Shown: piece after piece, positions 1-5,654 of the stretch
How positions within the stretch are numbered: position 1 is the stretch's first letter
Layout: every line of letters begins with the position of its first letter
From: GCA-001735895 sp964651385
GTDB taxonomy: Bacteria > Pseudomonadota > Gammaproteobacteria > GCA-001735895
Length of the DNA stretch: 5,654 bases
Direction: 5' to 3'
NCBI GenBank assembly: GCA_964651385.1
Contig: CAZYYM010000159.1
Coordinates: forward strand, 1-5,654
The notes under the pieces: model-generated
Told to the model about the DNA's origin: nothing
Database searches by the model: none
What the model saw: the letters and a program-made list of their open reading frames with translations, nothing else
Made by a program: the position numbers and the translations under genes

Positions 1-635
1 TGATGGGCACCATCATGGTTGCCAATGTATTCTTTAAAATTATTCCTGGCCAGAAAAAAATGGTTGCAGAAATTCGAGCTGGCGCAGATCCCGATCCGAC
101 ACCAGGCCTCGTAGGTAAGCAACGCTCGGTACACAATACCTATTTTACGCTGCCGGTGCTGTTCATCATGATCAGTAATCACTATCCGATGACCTATAGC
201 CATGAACACGGGTGGTTAGTACTGGCATTTATAATGATAGCCGGTGTGCTCATTCGGCAATTTTTTGTATTGCGTCATCGGGGTCAGGTGAAATGGGCTT
301 TACCCGTAATGGGGATTATTTTGCTTTTGGCGATGGTGTGGTTTTTACGCCCGGCCTCAAGGGACGGTGGTCAAAAGATTGTGAGCGATGATCAAATACA
401 GCAGGTTATCAACCTCCGTTGTACATCCTGTCATGCCAAATCACCCACTCAGCCTGGATTTGCCGCGCCGCCTTTGGGCTTAATATTCGAATCGAACGGA
501 CAAATCCACCTCAATGCTGAAAAAATAGCGCGCGCAGTGCAGTCGGGTTATATGCCGATTGGCAATCTTACTGCCATGACTAACGAAGAACGCAGTCTCG
601 TCGCAAGCTGGTACGCTCAGAAGCAGTCAGATTAG
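1..635 (+). CDS. puuD: Membrane urate oxidase PuuD with C-terminal cytochrome c domain (5' end missing)
   Basis: This is the C-terminal part of the integral-membrane urate oxidase (urate hydroxylase) that converts urate to 5-hydroxyisourate. The reading frame is open to the left edge, so the ATG at 3 is an internal methionine and the true start lies upstream. Counting from that Met, residues 2-16 look like the end of a membrane helix, followed by the family-typical stretch GKQRSVHNTYFTLPVLFIMI and SNHYPMTYSHEHG with several histidines. Two further hydrophobic segments lie at about 70-90 and 97-115. A soluble c-type haem domain follows: CTSCH at 140-144 is the haem attachment site, and M184 in GYMPIGN is the probable axial ligand. 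In this family the haem domain is held to take electrons from urate oxidation to the respiratory chain, unlike soluble uricase, which makes H2O2. The gene ends 7 bases before guaD. The domain pair makes the assignment firm. Confidence 0.93.
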   Translation, partial: MGTIMVANVFFKIIPGQKKMVAEIRAGADPDPTPGLVGKQRSVHNTYFTLPVLFIMISNHYPMTYSHEHGWLVLAFIMIAGVLIRQFFVLRHRGQVKWALPVMGIILLLAMVWFLRPASRDGGQKIVSDDQIQQVINLRCTSCHAKSPTQPGFAAPPLGLIFESNGQIHLNAEKIARAVQSGYMPIGNLTAMTNEERSLVASWYAQKQSD

Positions 636-642
636 TTGCTAA

Positions 643-1950
643 ATGAATAGCGATTGTGACATTGCGGTACGAGCCGATTTTCTGCATTTCCTGGATGATC
701 CTGATTCAAACGATAATGCCTGGGAATACATCAAAGACGGGTTACTATTGTTAAAACAGGGAAAGGTTTTTGATTTTGATTATTGCAAAAATCGGCATAG
801 TCAGGTACCTGACGGTGTGATTTTTTTTGACTACTCCGGGAAGCTGATTATGCCCGGTTTCATCGATACACATACGCATTATCCGCAAACTGGAATGATT
901 GCAAGCTATGGTGCGCAACTTCTTGAATGGCTGGAAAAATATACATTCCCGACTGAGTCGAAATTTGGTGACCGGCAATTTGCCGATTCGATCGCCGAGT
1001 TCTATTGCGATGAACTGTTGCGCAATGGAACAACAACCAGTGGTGTGTTTGCGACGATACATCCGGAATCAGTAGACGCTATATTTACTGCCGCGCAAAA
1101 ACGAGACATGCGATTGGTGGCCGGTAAAGTGATGATGGATCGAAATGCGCCAGACTTCATCTGTGATACCGCCGAAAGTAGTTATCGGCAAAGTGTCGAA
1201 CTGATCAAACAGTGGCATCATAAAGGTCGTGCTTTATATGGCGTTACGCCCAGATTTGCACCGACATCGAGTCCGGCGCAACTCGAAGCGGCAGGGCAGT
1301 TGTTGAAAGAATTCCCTGGCCTGTATCTGCAATCACATGTCGCTGAAAACCACGACGAAGTTGCCTGGGTTAAAAAATTATTTCCAGATCGACGAAGTTA
1401 TCTGGATGTATACGATCATTACGGATTACTGGGAAAACGGGCGGTTTATGCGCATTGTATTCACCTGGATGAAGGCGACCGGGAGCGTATGACCGACGCC
1501 GGTGCGGCAATGGCGTTTTGTCCGACTTCGAACTTATTTCTTGGCAGCGGACTATTTGATTTAAACCAGGCTAACAAACATAATATTCGAGTAGGTATGG
1601 CAACCGATGTTGGTGGTGGCACTAGCTTCAGCATGCTGCAAACGCTGAACGAGGCTTACAAGGTGAGCCAGATGGCAGGACAGACCTTGTCATCGATGAA
1701 GGCATTTTATCTAGCAACATTGGGTGGGGCAAAATCATTATACCTGGATCACACCCTGGGTAATTTCGAAGCGGGAAAGGAAGCCGATTTTGTTGTTCTA
1801 GACTTGACAGCAACATCGTTGATGCAATACCGAATGGCGAATTCCGATTCGATCGCAGATTCATTGTTTGCTTTGATGATGCTAGGCGATGACCGCAATA
1901 TTCACGCCACGCATGTGATGGGAAATCGACTGCATTTAAAGAGTAATTAG
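643..1950 (+). CDS. guaD: Guanine deaminase (guanine aminohydrolase)
   Basis: Amidohydrolase-superfamily enzyme of 435 residues, the usual size for guanine deaminase, expected to be cytoplasmic and to convert guanine plus water to xanthine and ammonia using one zinc. Visible active-site elements are PGFIDTHTHYPQ at 70-81 (zinc ligands H77 and H79), TPRFAPT at 202-208 (R204, purine-contacting in the family), SHVAEN at 231-236 (zinc ligand H232, catalytic E235), YAHCIHL at 269-275 (zinc ligand H271), CPTSNLFLGSGLF at 293-305 and TDVGGGTSFSML at 321-332 (D322). The TPRF and TDVGGG signatures separate it from the neighbouring 8-oxoguanine-type enzyme. An in-frame stop at 640-642 lies directly before the ATG, so no longer N-terminus is possible, and the N-terminal RADFLHFLDDP is family-like, so a later start would lose conserved sequence. 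No clear Shine-Dalgarno is visible, which suggests coupling to translation of puuD. Xanthine needs a dehydrogenase, not seen here, to reach urate. Confidence 0.95.
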   Translation: MNSDCDIAVRADFLHFLDDPDSNDNAWEYIKDGLLLLKQGKVFDFDYCKNRHSQVPDGVIFFDYSGKLIMPGFIDTHTHYPQTGMIASYGAQLLEWLEKYTFPTESKFGDRQFADSIAEFYCDELLRNGTTTSGVFATIHPESVDAIFTAAQKRDMRLVAGKVMMDRNAPDFICDTAESSYRQSVELIKQWHHKGRALYGVTPRFAPTSSPAQLEAAGQLLKEFPGLYLQSHVAENHDEVAWVKKLFPDRRSYLDVYDHYGLLGKRAVYAHCIHLDEGDRERMTDAGAAMAFCPTSNLFLGSGLFDLNQANKHNIRVGMATDVGGGTSFSMLQTLNEAYKVSQMAGQTLSSMKAFYLATLGGAKSLYLDHTLGNFEAGKEADFVVLDLTATSLMQYRMANSDSIADSLFALMMLGDDRNIHATHVMGNRLHLKSN

Positions 1951-1951
1951 C

Positions 1952-3352
1952 GTGACTATACTGGCGATTCAAAATGCAACGCGACTGGTAACCATGGATG
2001 GTGATCGTCGTGAAATATCCAATGGTACGGTCCTCGCTAAAGATAATAAAATTATTTTTGTTGGTAATAATAATGAAGCTGTGCGATGGCTAAAAAATCA
2101 CTCTATCGAAGTTGAAATTGTCATTAACGCAAGTGGTACTGTTGTACTGCCGGGTCTGATCAACTGCCATCATCATCTTTACCAGACGCTTACTCGTAGT
2201 ATTGGCACCGCGCAGGGGTTGTCGTTATTCGACTGGTTAAAGACACTTTACCCCATTTGGGGTCAGATGGATGCCGAAGCGGTTTATGTCAGCGCCAGGC
2301 TCGGTCTGATAGAGTTGCTGCTTACCGGTGCGACGACGGTAGCGGATCATCTGTATTTGTTTCCAAATGGGGCCAGACTCGACGATGAGATCCGGGCAGC
2401 GCAGGAACTCGGGGTTCGCTTTCATCCGACACGTGGCAGCATGAGTCTGGGAGAAAGCAAGGGCGGTTTACCACCGGATAATATTTGTGAAAATGAAAAC
2501 GATATTCTTGCCGACTGCGTCCGAGTTTTGGAAAAATTTCATGACCCTGAACCTTTCTCGATGTTACGAATTGGTCTTGCGCCCTGTTCGCCATTTAGCG
2601 TCACGCCGGATTTAATGCGTAAAACAGCCGACCTGGCACGCCGTTATCCAGCGGTTAATTTACATACACACCTGGCGGAAACCATCGACGAGAATCGATT
2701 CTGCGAAGACAAGTTTGGCATGCGACCTTTGGCATACATGGAAAGCCTGGGCTGGAAGGGTGATGATGTCTGGTTCGCGCATATGGTGTATCCGGATGGT
2801 GACGAAATAGCGATGCTGGCCTCGACAGGCAGCGGTGTTTGCCATTGCCCGAGTAGCAACATGATTCTTGCTTCTGGTATCGCACCGATACGTGAAATGT
2901 GTGACGCGGGTGTTCGCATCGGTCTCGGTGTGGACGGTTCAGCCAGTAACGATGCTAACCATATACTCGGCGAAGCGCGGCAGGCGATGTTGTTGCAGCG
3001 CGTTGGCTGGCCGGGTTTTGAATCGAATGCCGGACGATTTTCCGCGAGAGAAGCGCTGGAGCTTGCTACACTTGGCGGCGCAGCTGTATTAAACCGCGAT
3101 GATATCGGTAGTCTGGAAGTGGGTAAGGCTGCCGATTTGGTTGCTTTTCGAATTGATGATATCAATCATGCGGGAGGCTTAAGTGACCCGGTAGCATCCC
3201 TGTTAACCTGTTCACCGGGGCGTGTTTGGTTTTCCATAATAAATGGCAAAGTGGTTGTCGAGCAAGGAGAGATACCTGGTCTTGATATCACCGGCCTGAT
3301 CCAGCAACATAATCAAATTTCACAGCGTATGCTCGCAAAGGTAGAGAAATGA
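1952..3352 (+). CDS. 8-oxoguanine deaminase (TrzN/AtzB-like amidohydrolase)
   Basis: A 466-residue amidohydrolase of the cytosine deaminase/chlorohydrolase branch. Zinc-site residues are visible: H73 and H75 in LINCHHHLYQTLTR, H240 in LHTHLAE with E243, H277 in WFAHMVYP, and D328 in GLGVDGSASNDANH. The stretches HLYLFPNG (133-140), RGSMSLG followed by GGLPPD (161-176), and CPSSNMILASGIAPIREM (299-316) are typical of proteins assigned as 8-oxoguanine deaminase, which hydrolyses 8-oxoguanine to urate and ammonia. The same branch holds hydroxyatrazine and triazine hydrolases and pterin deaminases, so substrate is inferred partly from the neighbouring urate oxidase. The start is GTG at 1952: an in-frame stop at 1937-1939 leaves no other usual start codon, and a weak purine-rich AAAGAG lies 8 bases upstream. 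One base separates it from guaD; its stop overlaps the allantoicase start in ATGA. It is not a recent duplicate of guaD; only the superfamily motifs are shared. Confidence 0.85.
   Translation: MTILAIQNATRLVTMDGDRREISNGTVLAKDNKIIFVGNNNEAVRWLKNHSIEVEIVINASGTVVLPGLINCHHHLYQTLTRSIGTAQGLSLFDWLKTLYPIWGQMDAEAVYVSARLGLIELLLTGATTVADHLYLFPNGARLDDEIRAAQELGVRFHPTRGSMSLGESKGGLPPDNICENENDILADCVRVLEKFHDPEPFSMLRIGLAPCSPFSVTPDLMRKTADLARRYPAVNLHTHLAETIDENRFCEDKFGMRPLAYMESLGWKGDDVWFAHMVYPDGDEIAMLASTGSGVCHCPSSNMILASGIAPIREMCDAGVRIGLGVDGSASNDANHILGEARQAMLLQRVGWPGFESNAGRFSAREALELATLGGAAVLNRDDIGSLEVGKAADLVAFRIDDINHAGGLSDPVASLLTCSPGRVWFSIINGKVVVEQGEIPGLDITGLIQQHNQISQRMLAKVEK
3338..3341 (+). promoter_or_regulatory. 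Ribosome binding site for allantoicase
   Basis: AAGG lies 7 bases before the ATG at 3349, inside the last codons of the upstream deaminase gene. It supports the start that overlaps the upstream stop by four bases and so translational coupling of the two genes. Confidence 0.6.
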
Positions 3353-4341
3353 CTGACGCAACCCCCGATTTTGTAAATGACTGCATCGATCTGGCACAGC
3401 TGCGACTCGGTGCAGAAATCGTTTCATGTAGCGACGATTTTTTTGCCGAATGCAGTCGTATGCTACAGCCACACGAGGCTGTTTTTATCGATGGTAAGTT
3501 CGATGATAACGGTAAGTGGATGGATGGCTGGGAGACGCGTCGACGTCGTAACGGGGGATACGATCATGCTATTGTCAAACTTGGTCTGGCCGGCATTGTC
3601 AAAGGCGTCGATATCGATACAACACATTTCACCGGCAACTTTCCACCCGCCGGTTCACTCGATGCCTGTTTTTGCGAGGACGTACCCGATGGCAGCACAA
3701 AGTGGGTTTCGTTGATACCATCGGTCAGTTTGAAAGGCGATAGGCATCACTATTTTGAAATTGATGAGGTACGGACCTTCACACATATACGGTTGAATAT
3801 TTTTCCTGATGGTGGCGTCGCACGATTACGCATTTATGGACAGGTACAATGCAATTGGGAAGAAAAAGATAAAGGTCAGATTTATGATCTAGCCGCTGTT
3901 GAGAGCGGTGCACGCGCCATCGCCTGGAACGATTCGCATTATGGCTCACCGGCCAATTTGCTCGCGCCAGGGCGCGGCGTCAATATGGGAGATGGCTGGG
4001 AGACACGGCGTCGGCGCGAGCCCGGATACGACTGGTGTATAGTCGAATTGGGGCATGTCGGCACTATTGAAGAAATTACTATCGATACCGCGCATTTCAA
4101 AGGCAATTATCCGGATCGTTGCTCGATTCAGGCGGCGTTGGTTGTAGGTGGTACCACCGATTCAATAATTACCCAAAGTCAGTTTTGGCCGGATTTGTTA
4201 CCCTCGAGTAAATTGGAGATGGACGAGGTTCATGAGTTCTCCAAATCCATCCAGTCACCGGGTCCGGTTAATCACGTGCGGATCAGTATTTTCCCCGATG
4301 GTGGTCTGAGTCGGGTTCGGATATTCGGAAAACTGTTATGA
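3349..4341 (+). CDS. alc: Allantoicase (allantoate amidinohydrolase)
   Basis: Hydrolyses allantoate to ureidoglycolate and urea in the cytoplasm. The 330 residues match the usual family length and show the two-repeat structure of allantoicase, each repeat a jelly-roll domain in known structures. Repeat 1 (about 16-165) holds DGWETRRRR at 59-67, DTTHFTGNFP at 90-99, and IRLNIFPDGGVARLRIYG at 147-164. Repeat 2 (about 181-328) has the counterparts DGWETRRRR at 215-223, DTAHFKGNYP at 246-255, and VRISIFPDGGLSRVRIFG at 310-327. The linker WNDSHYGSPANLLAPGRGVNMGDGWE is also family-typical. The ATG sits in an ATGA overlap with the upstream stop, behind an AAGG ribosome binding site, and the gene ends in another ATGA overlap with allA, whose product uses its ureidoglycolate. 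Nothing looks truncated or broken. An allantoate amidohydrolase (AllC type) is excluded because that family has a metallopeptidase-like sequence not seen here. Confidence 0.97.
   Translation: MTDATPDFVNDCIDLAQLRLGAEIVSCSDDFFAECSRMLQPHEAVFIDGKFDDNGKWMDGWETRRRRNGGYDHAIVKLGLAGIVKGVDIDTTHFTGNFPPAGSLDACFCEDVPDGSTKWVSLIPSVSLKGDRHHYFEIDEVRTFTHIRLNIFPDGGVARLRIYGQVQCNWEEKDKGQIYDLAAVESGARAIAWNDSHYGSPANLLAPGRGVNMGDGWETRRRREPGYDWCIVELGHVGTIEEITIDTAHFKGNYPDRCSIQAALVVGGTTDSIITQSQFWPDLLPSSKLEMDEVHEFSKSIQSPGPVNHVRISIFPDGGLSRVRIFGKLL
3523..4004 (+). repeat. 14-bp direct repeat marking the internal duplication of allantoicase
   Basis: The 14 bases GATGGCTGGGAGAC occur at 3523-3536 and again at 3991-4004, 468 bases apart and in the same frame, each coding for the start of DGWETRRRR. 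The rest of the two repeats is much more diverged in DNA than in protein, so this is conserved coding sequence from the ancient domain duplication of the family, not a mobile or regulatory repeat. Confidence 0.8.
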
Positions 4342-4856
4342 ATGTGCAACTGGCTGTCGAGCCACTTACCCGGGCTGAATTTGCACCCTTCGGTGACGTC
4401 ATTGAAAGTGTGGATCGTGATTCGTATTTAATTAACAATGGCATGGCTGAGCGTTTTCATGCACTCGCTCGGGTCGAGACAAAAGGTGAAGCATTTAATC
4501 CGGTCATTAGTTTGGTAAAGAGCAAGCGGTTCGAGTTGCCGCGTAAGGTGGACCATGTTGAATATCACCCGCTGGGTAGCCAGGCATTTATACCCCTTGA
4601 TCAAACGCCGTTTGTAGTTGTGGTAACAAATCCCGGGAAAGACCCGATGCCAGAGGACTTGAAAGCCTTTGTTACCAATGGCAGACAGGGAATCAATTAT
4701 CATGCGGGGACCTGGCATCATGTTTTACTGACGCCTTATGCCGCAATGGACTTTATCTGCGTCGACTGGGAAGGCGGGGCTAATAACTGTGTTGATCACT
4801 TTTTTGATCAATCCCGACAGCGCCAGTTATGCATACCTATGTTGTTAGACTACTAG
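4338..4856 (+). CDS. allA: Ureidoglycolate lyase
   Basis: Converts ureidoglycolate to glyoxylate and urea, the last step of the allantoate branch started by the upstream allantoicase. The 172 residues fit the cupin-fold AllA family (E. coli AllA is about 160). Recognisable motifs are FAPFGDVI at 15-22, INNGMAERFHALARV at 32-46, EYHPLGSQAFIPL at 75-87, FVVVVT at 92-97, the long motif FVTNGRQGINYHAGTWHHVL at 111-130, and DFICVDWEGGANNCVDHFF at 138-156. Two positions that I recall as arginine in E. coli AllA (ERHPLG and the IDRGG turn) are Y76 and W144 here. The C-terminus runs a little past the E. coli end. The start ATG shares ATGA with the allantoicase stop; only a weak GGA lies about 8 bases upstream, so coupling to the upstream gene is likely. 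Allantoicase-type neighbours make ureidoglycolate the expected substrate. Confidence 0.93.
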   Translation: MNVQLAVEPLTRAEFAPFGDVIESVDRDSYLINNGMAERFHALARVETKGEAFNPVISLVKSKRFELPRKVDHVEYHPLGSQAFIPLDQTPFVVVVTNPGKDPMPEDLKAFVTNGRQGINYHAGTWHHVLLTPYAAMDFICVDWEGGANNCVDHFFDQSRQRQLCIPMLLDY

Positions 4857-4903
4857 GCGAACCCCGGTCATTGTGCAAGAATAACAGTATTAGTTACCTT
4901 ACC

Positions 4904-4908
4904 GAGGG
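4904..4908 (+). promoter_or_regulatory. Ribosome binding site that decides the phosphoribosyltransferase start
   Basis: GAGGG lies 7 bases before the GTG at 4916. It is the best Shine-Dalgarno in the window and favours this start over the ATG at 4829, which lies inside allA and has no comparable site upstream. Confidence 0.65.
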
Positions 4909-4915
4909 TATCGCT

Positions 4916-5476
4916 GTGGACAAAACTTATATAACCGCCCAACAATTACTGGAAGATTCATTCCGTCTGGCTAGCCAGGTTTATCTGGATAAATTCAAGC
5001 CGGAATTTATTATTGGTATCTGGCGTGGCGGGGCGCCGGTCGGTATCGCTGTTCAGGAATATTTCGAATATAAAGGCATTGAAACCGATCATATTTCGGT
5101 ACGCACTTCGTCGTATTACGGTATTGGACAGCAGTCCAAAACCATTCGTGTGCACGGATTGCATTATCTGATCGAAAACGCCAATGCCGATGACAAGTTA
5201 CTAATCGTTGATGATGTATTTGATTCAGGTCGTAGTGTCGACGCACTGATCAAACAGATCCGAAAGCAATCCCGCTTAAACACACCCGACGATATCCGGG
5301 TTGCCTGTCCCTGGTATAAACCCACCAAGAATTCGGTCGACTTTGAACCCGATTACTATATTCATCAAAGTGAAGAATGGCTGGTATTCCCGCATGAACT
5401 CGCCGGTTTGCAACCCTCGGAGATTGCTCAAGGGAAAAGTGATCTGGCCAATATTCTGGATTTGTTTAAATTATAA
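4916..5476 (+). CDS. Purine phosphoribosyltransferase (hypoxanthine/xanthine/guanine type)
   Basis: Type I phosphoribosyltransferase that would join a free purine base to PRPP, giving the nucleotide and pyrophosphate. From the GTG it has 186 residues, typical for the class. IIGIWRGGAPVG at 32-43 is the pyrophosphate loop; LLIVDDVFDSGRS at 95-107 is the 13-residue PRPP-binding motif with the acidic pair D99-D100; VRTSSYYG at 62-69 is the flexible-loop region; and DYYIHQSEEWLVFPHEL at 146-162 resembles the C-terminal base-binding hood of xanthine/hypoxanthine enzymes. Which base it prefers cannot be read from sequence; guanine and xanthine are plausible because guaD lies in the same run. A longer frame begins at ATG 4829 and overlaps allA by 28 bases, but its extra 29 residues are not family-like, while GTG 4916 has a GAGGG site at good spacing and leaves a 59-base gap after allA. 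It is probably the last gene of the operon. Confidence 0.88.
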   Translation: MDKTYITAQQLLEDSFRLASQVYLDKFKPEFIIGIWRGGAPVGIAVQEYFEYKGIETDHISVRTSSYYGIGQQSKTIRVHGLHYLIENANADDKLLIVDDVFDSGRSVDALIKQIRKQSRLNTPDDIRVACPWYKPTKNSVDFEPDYYIHQSEEWLVFPHELAGLQPSEIAQGKSDLANILDLFKL

Positions 5477-5517
5477 CAATTAAAACAGTCTTTTTTTCAG
5501 GTGATATAAAACCGTGC

Positions 5518-5654
5518 CTATCGGTCTGTCTTCGAGTATGCCATATACCAATAGCCAAATTTCTCGTAGAACGAAAATAGAAATTTTTTATCCTCGGACT
5601 CGTCCGCCAATGTAGGTATACCGGTTATAACCTGCTCCCAGAATTTACCATTAA
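5518..5654 (-). CDS. C-terminal end of an unidentified convergent protein (partial, possibly frameshifted)
   Basis: On the - strand a frame is open from the right window edge to a TAG at 5518-5520, giving the last 44 residues of a protein whose start lies outside. Its composition looks like a real protein: it begins NGKFWEQVITGIPTLAD, passes through an acidic patch (DESED), and ends in an aromatic-rich stretch, FLFSFYEKFGYWYMAYSKTDR. I do not recognise the family. Coding here is inferred only from this composition and from the frame being the sole one open across the whole 137 bases on that strand. A second - strand frame downstream reads YGILEDRPIGTVLYHLKKRLF to a TAA at 5480-5482 and also looks protein-like, so the true C-terminus may be there if a frameshift near 5541-5547 joined the two. 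The gene converges on the purine operon and is probably functionally separate from it. Confidence 0.45.
   Translation of the reverse strand, partial: NGKFWEQVITGIPTLADESEDKKFLFSFYEKFGYWYMAYSKTDR

Noticed and set aside
1628..1972. Open frame of 114 residues on the - strand spanning the guaD/8-oxoguanine deaminase junction.
   Set aside because: No family-like sequence and fully opposite well-supported genes on the + strand.
2644..3165. Long open frame (173 residues) on the - strand opposite the 8-oxoguanine deaminase gene.
   Set aside because: It is rich in Ser, Pro, Ala and Arg, has no recognisable motif, and lies wholly opposite a gene with a full set of active-site motifs; it is an antisense shadow.
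643..3352. The two adjacent amidohydrolase genes as a recent tandem duplication.
   Set aside because: They share only superfamily zinc-site motifs; lengths, specificity motifs (TPRF/TDVGGG versus GGLPPD/VDGSASNDAN) and DNA differ throughout.
5477..5517. Possible intrinsic terminator at the end of the operon: AAAACAGTCTTTTTTT with a T-run at 5491-5497.
   Set aside because: The only stem is four A-T pairs around a short loop, with no GC-rich arm, so it is too weak to call.
5516..5613. Short + strand frame starting at GTG 5516 (VPIGLSSSMPYTNS...).
   Set aside because: About 32 residues ending in a stop within the region, no ribosome binding site, and the opposite strand has a better coding candidate.

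Overview
This window reads as part of a bacterial purine-degradation operon, transcribed left to right, with six genes on the + strand packed almost end to end. Moderate GC (roughly 45-50% by eye), GTG as well as ATG starts, four-base ATGA stop/start overlaps and a membrane urate oxidase fused to a cytochrome c all suggest a Gram-negative bacterium, most likely a proteobacterium and perhaps a gammaproteobacterium. The lineage is inference only; no rRNA or other marker gene is present.

Layout: (1) 1-635, the 3' part of puuD, the membrane urate oxidase (urate hydroxylase) with a C-terminal c-type haem domain, cut by the left window edge; (2) 643-1950, guanine deaminase; (3) 1952-3352, a second, only distantly similar amidohydrolase, best called 8-oxoguanine deaminase; (4) 3349-4341, allantoicase with its two internal repeats; (5) 4338-4856, ureidoglycolate lyase; (6) 4916-5476, a purine phosphoribosyltransferase whose best start is an internal GTG with a good ribosome binding site; (7) at the right edge, the 3' end of an unidentified convergent gene on the - strand, possibly frameshifted.

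Together the genes outline a pathway. Guanine is deaminated to xanthine, which still needs a xanthine dehydrogenase not seen here. 8-Oxoguanine is deaminated directly to urate. PuuD oxidises urate to 5-hydroxyisourate and passes electrons to haem rather than making H2O2. Allantoicase then converts allantoate to ureidoglycolate plus urea, and AllA releases glyoxylate plus the second urea. The intervening steps (hydroxyisourate hydrolase, OHCU decarboxylase, allantoin hydrolysis) and any regulator lie outside the window. The phosphoribosyltransferase would let the cell return free purine bases to nucleotides instead of burning them.

I see no RNA genes, mobile elements, CRISPR arrays or convincing intrinsic terminator. 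Nothing here is clearly a new system; the points most worth a second look are the pairing of guanine and 8-oxoguanine deaminases with PuuD, the salvage enzyme inside a catabolic operon, and the ambiguous reading frame of the convergent gene.
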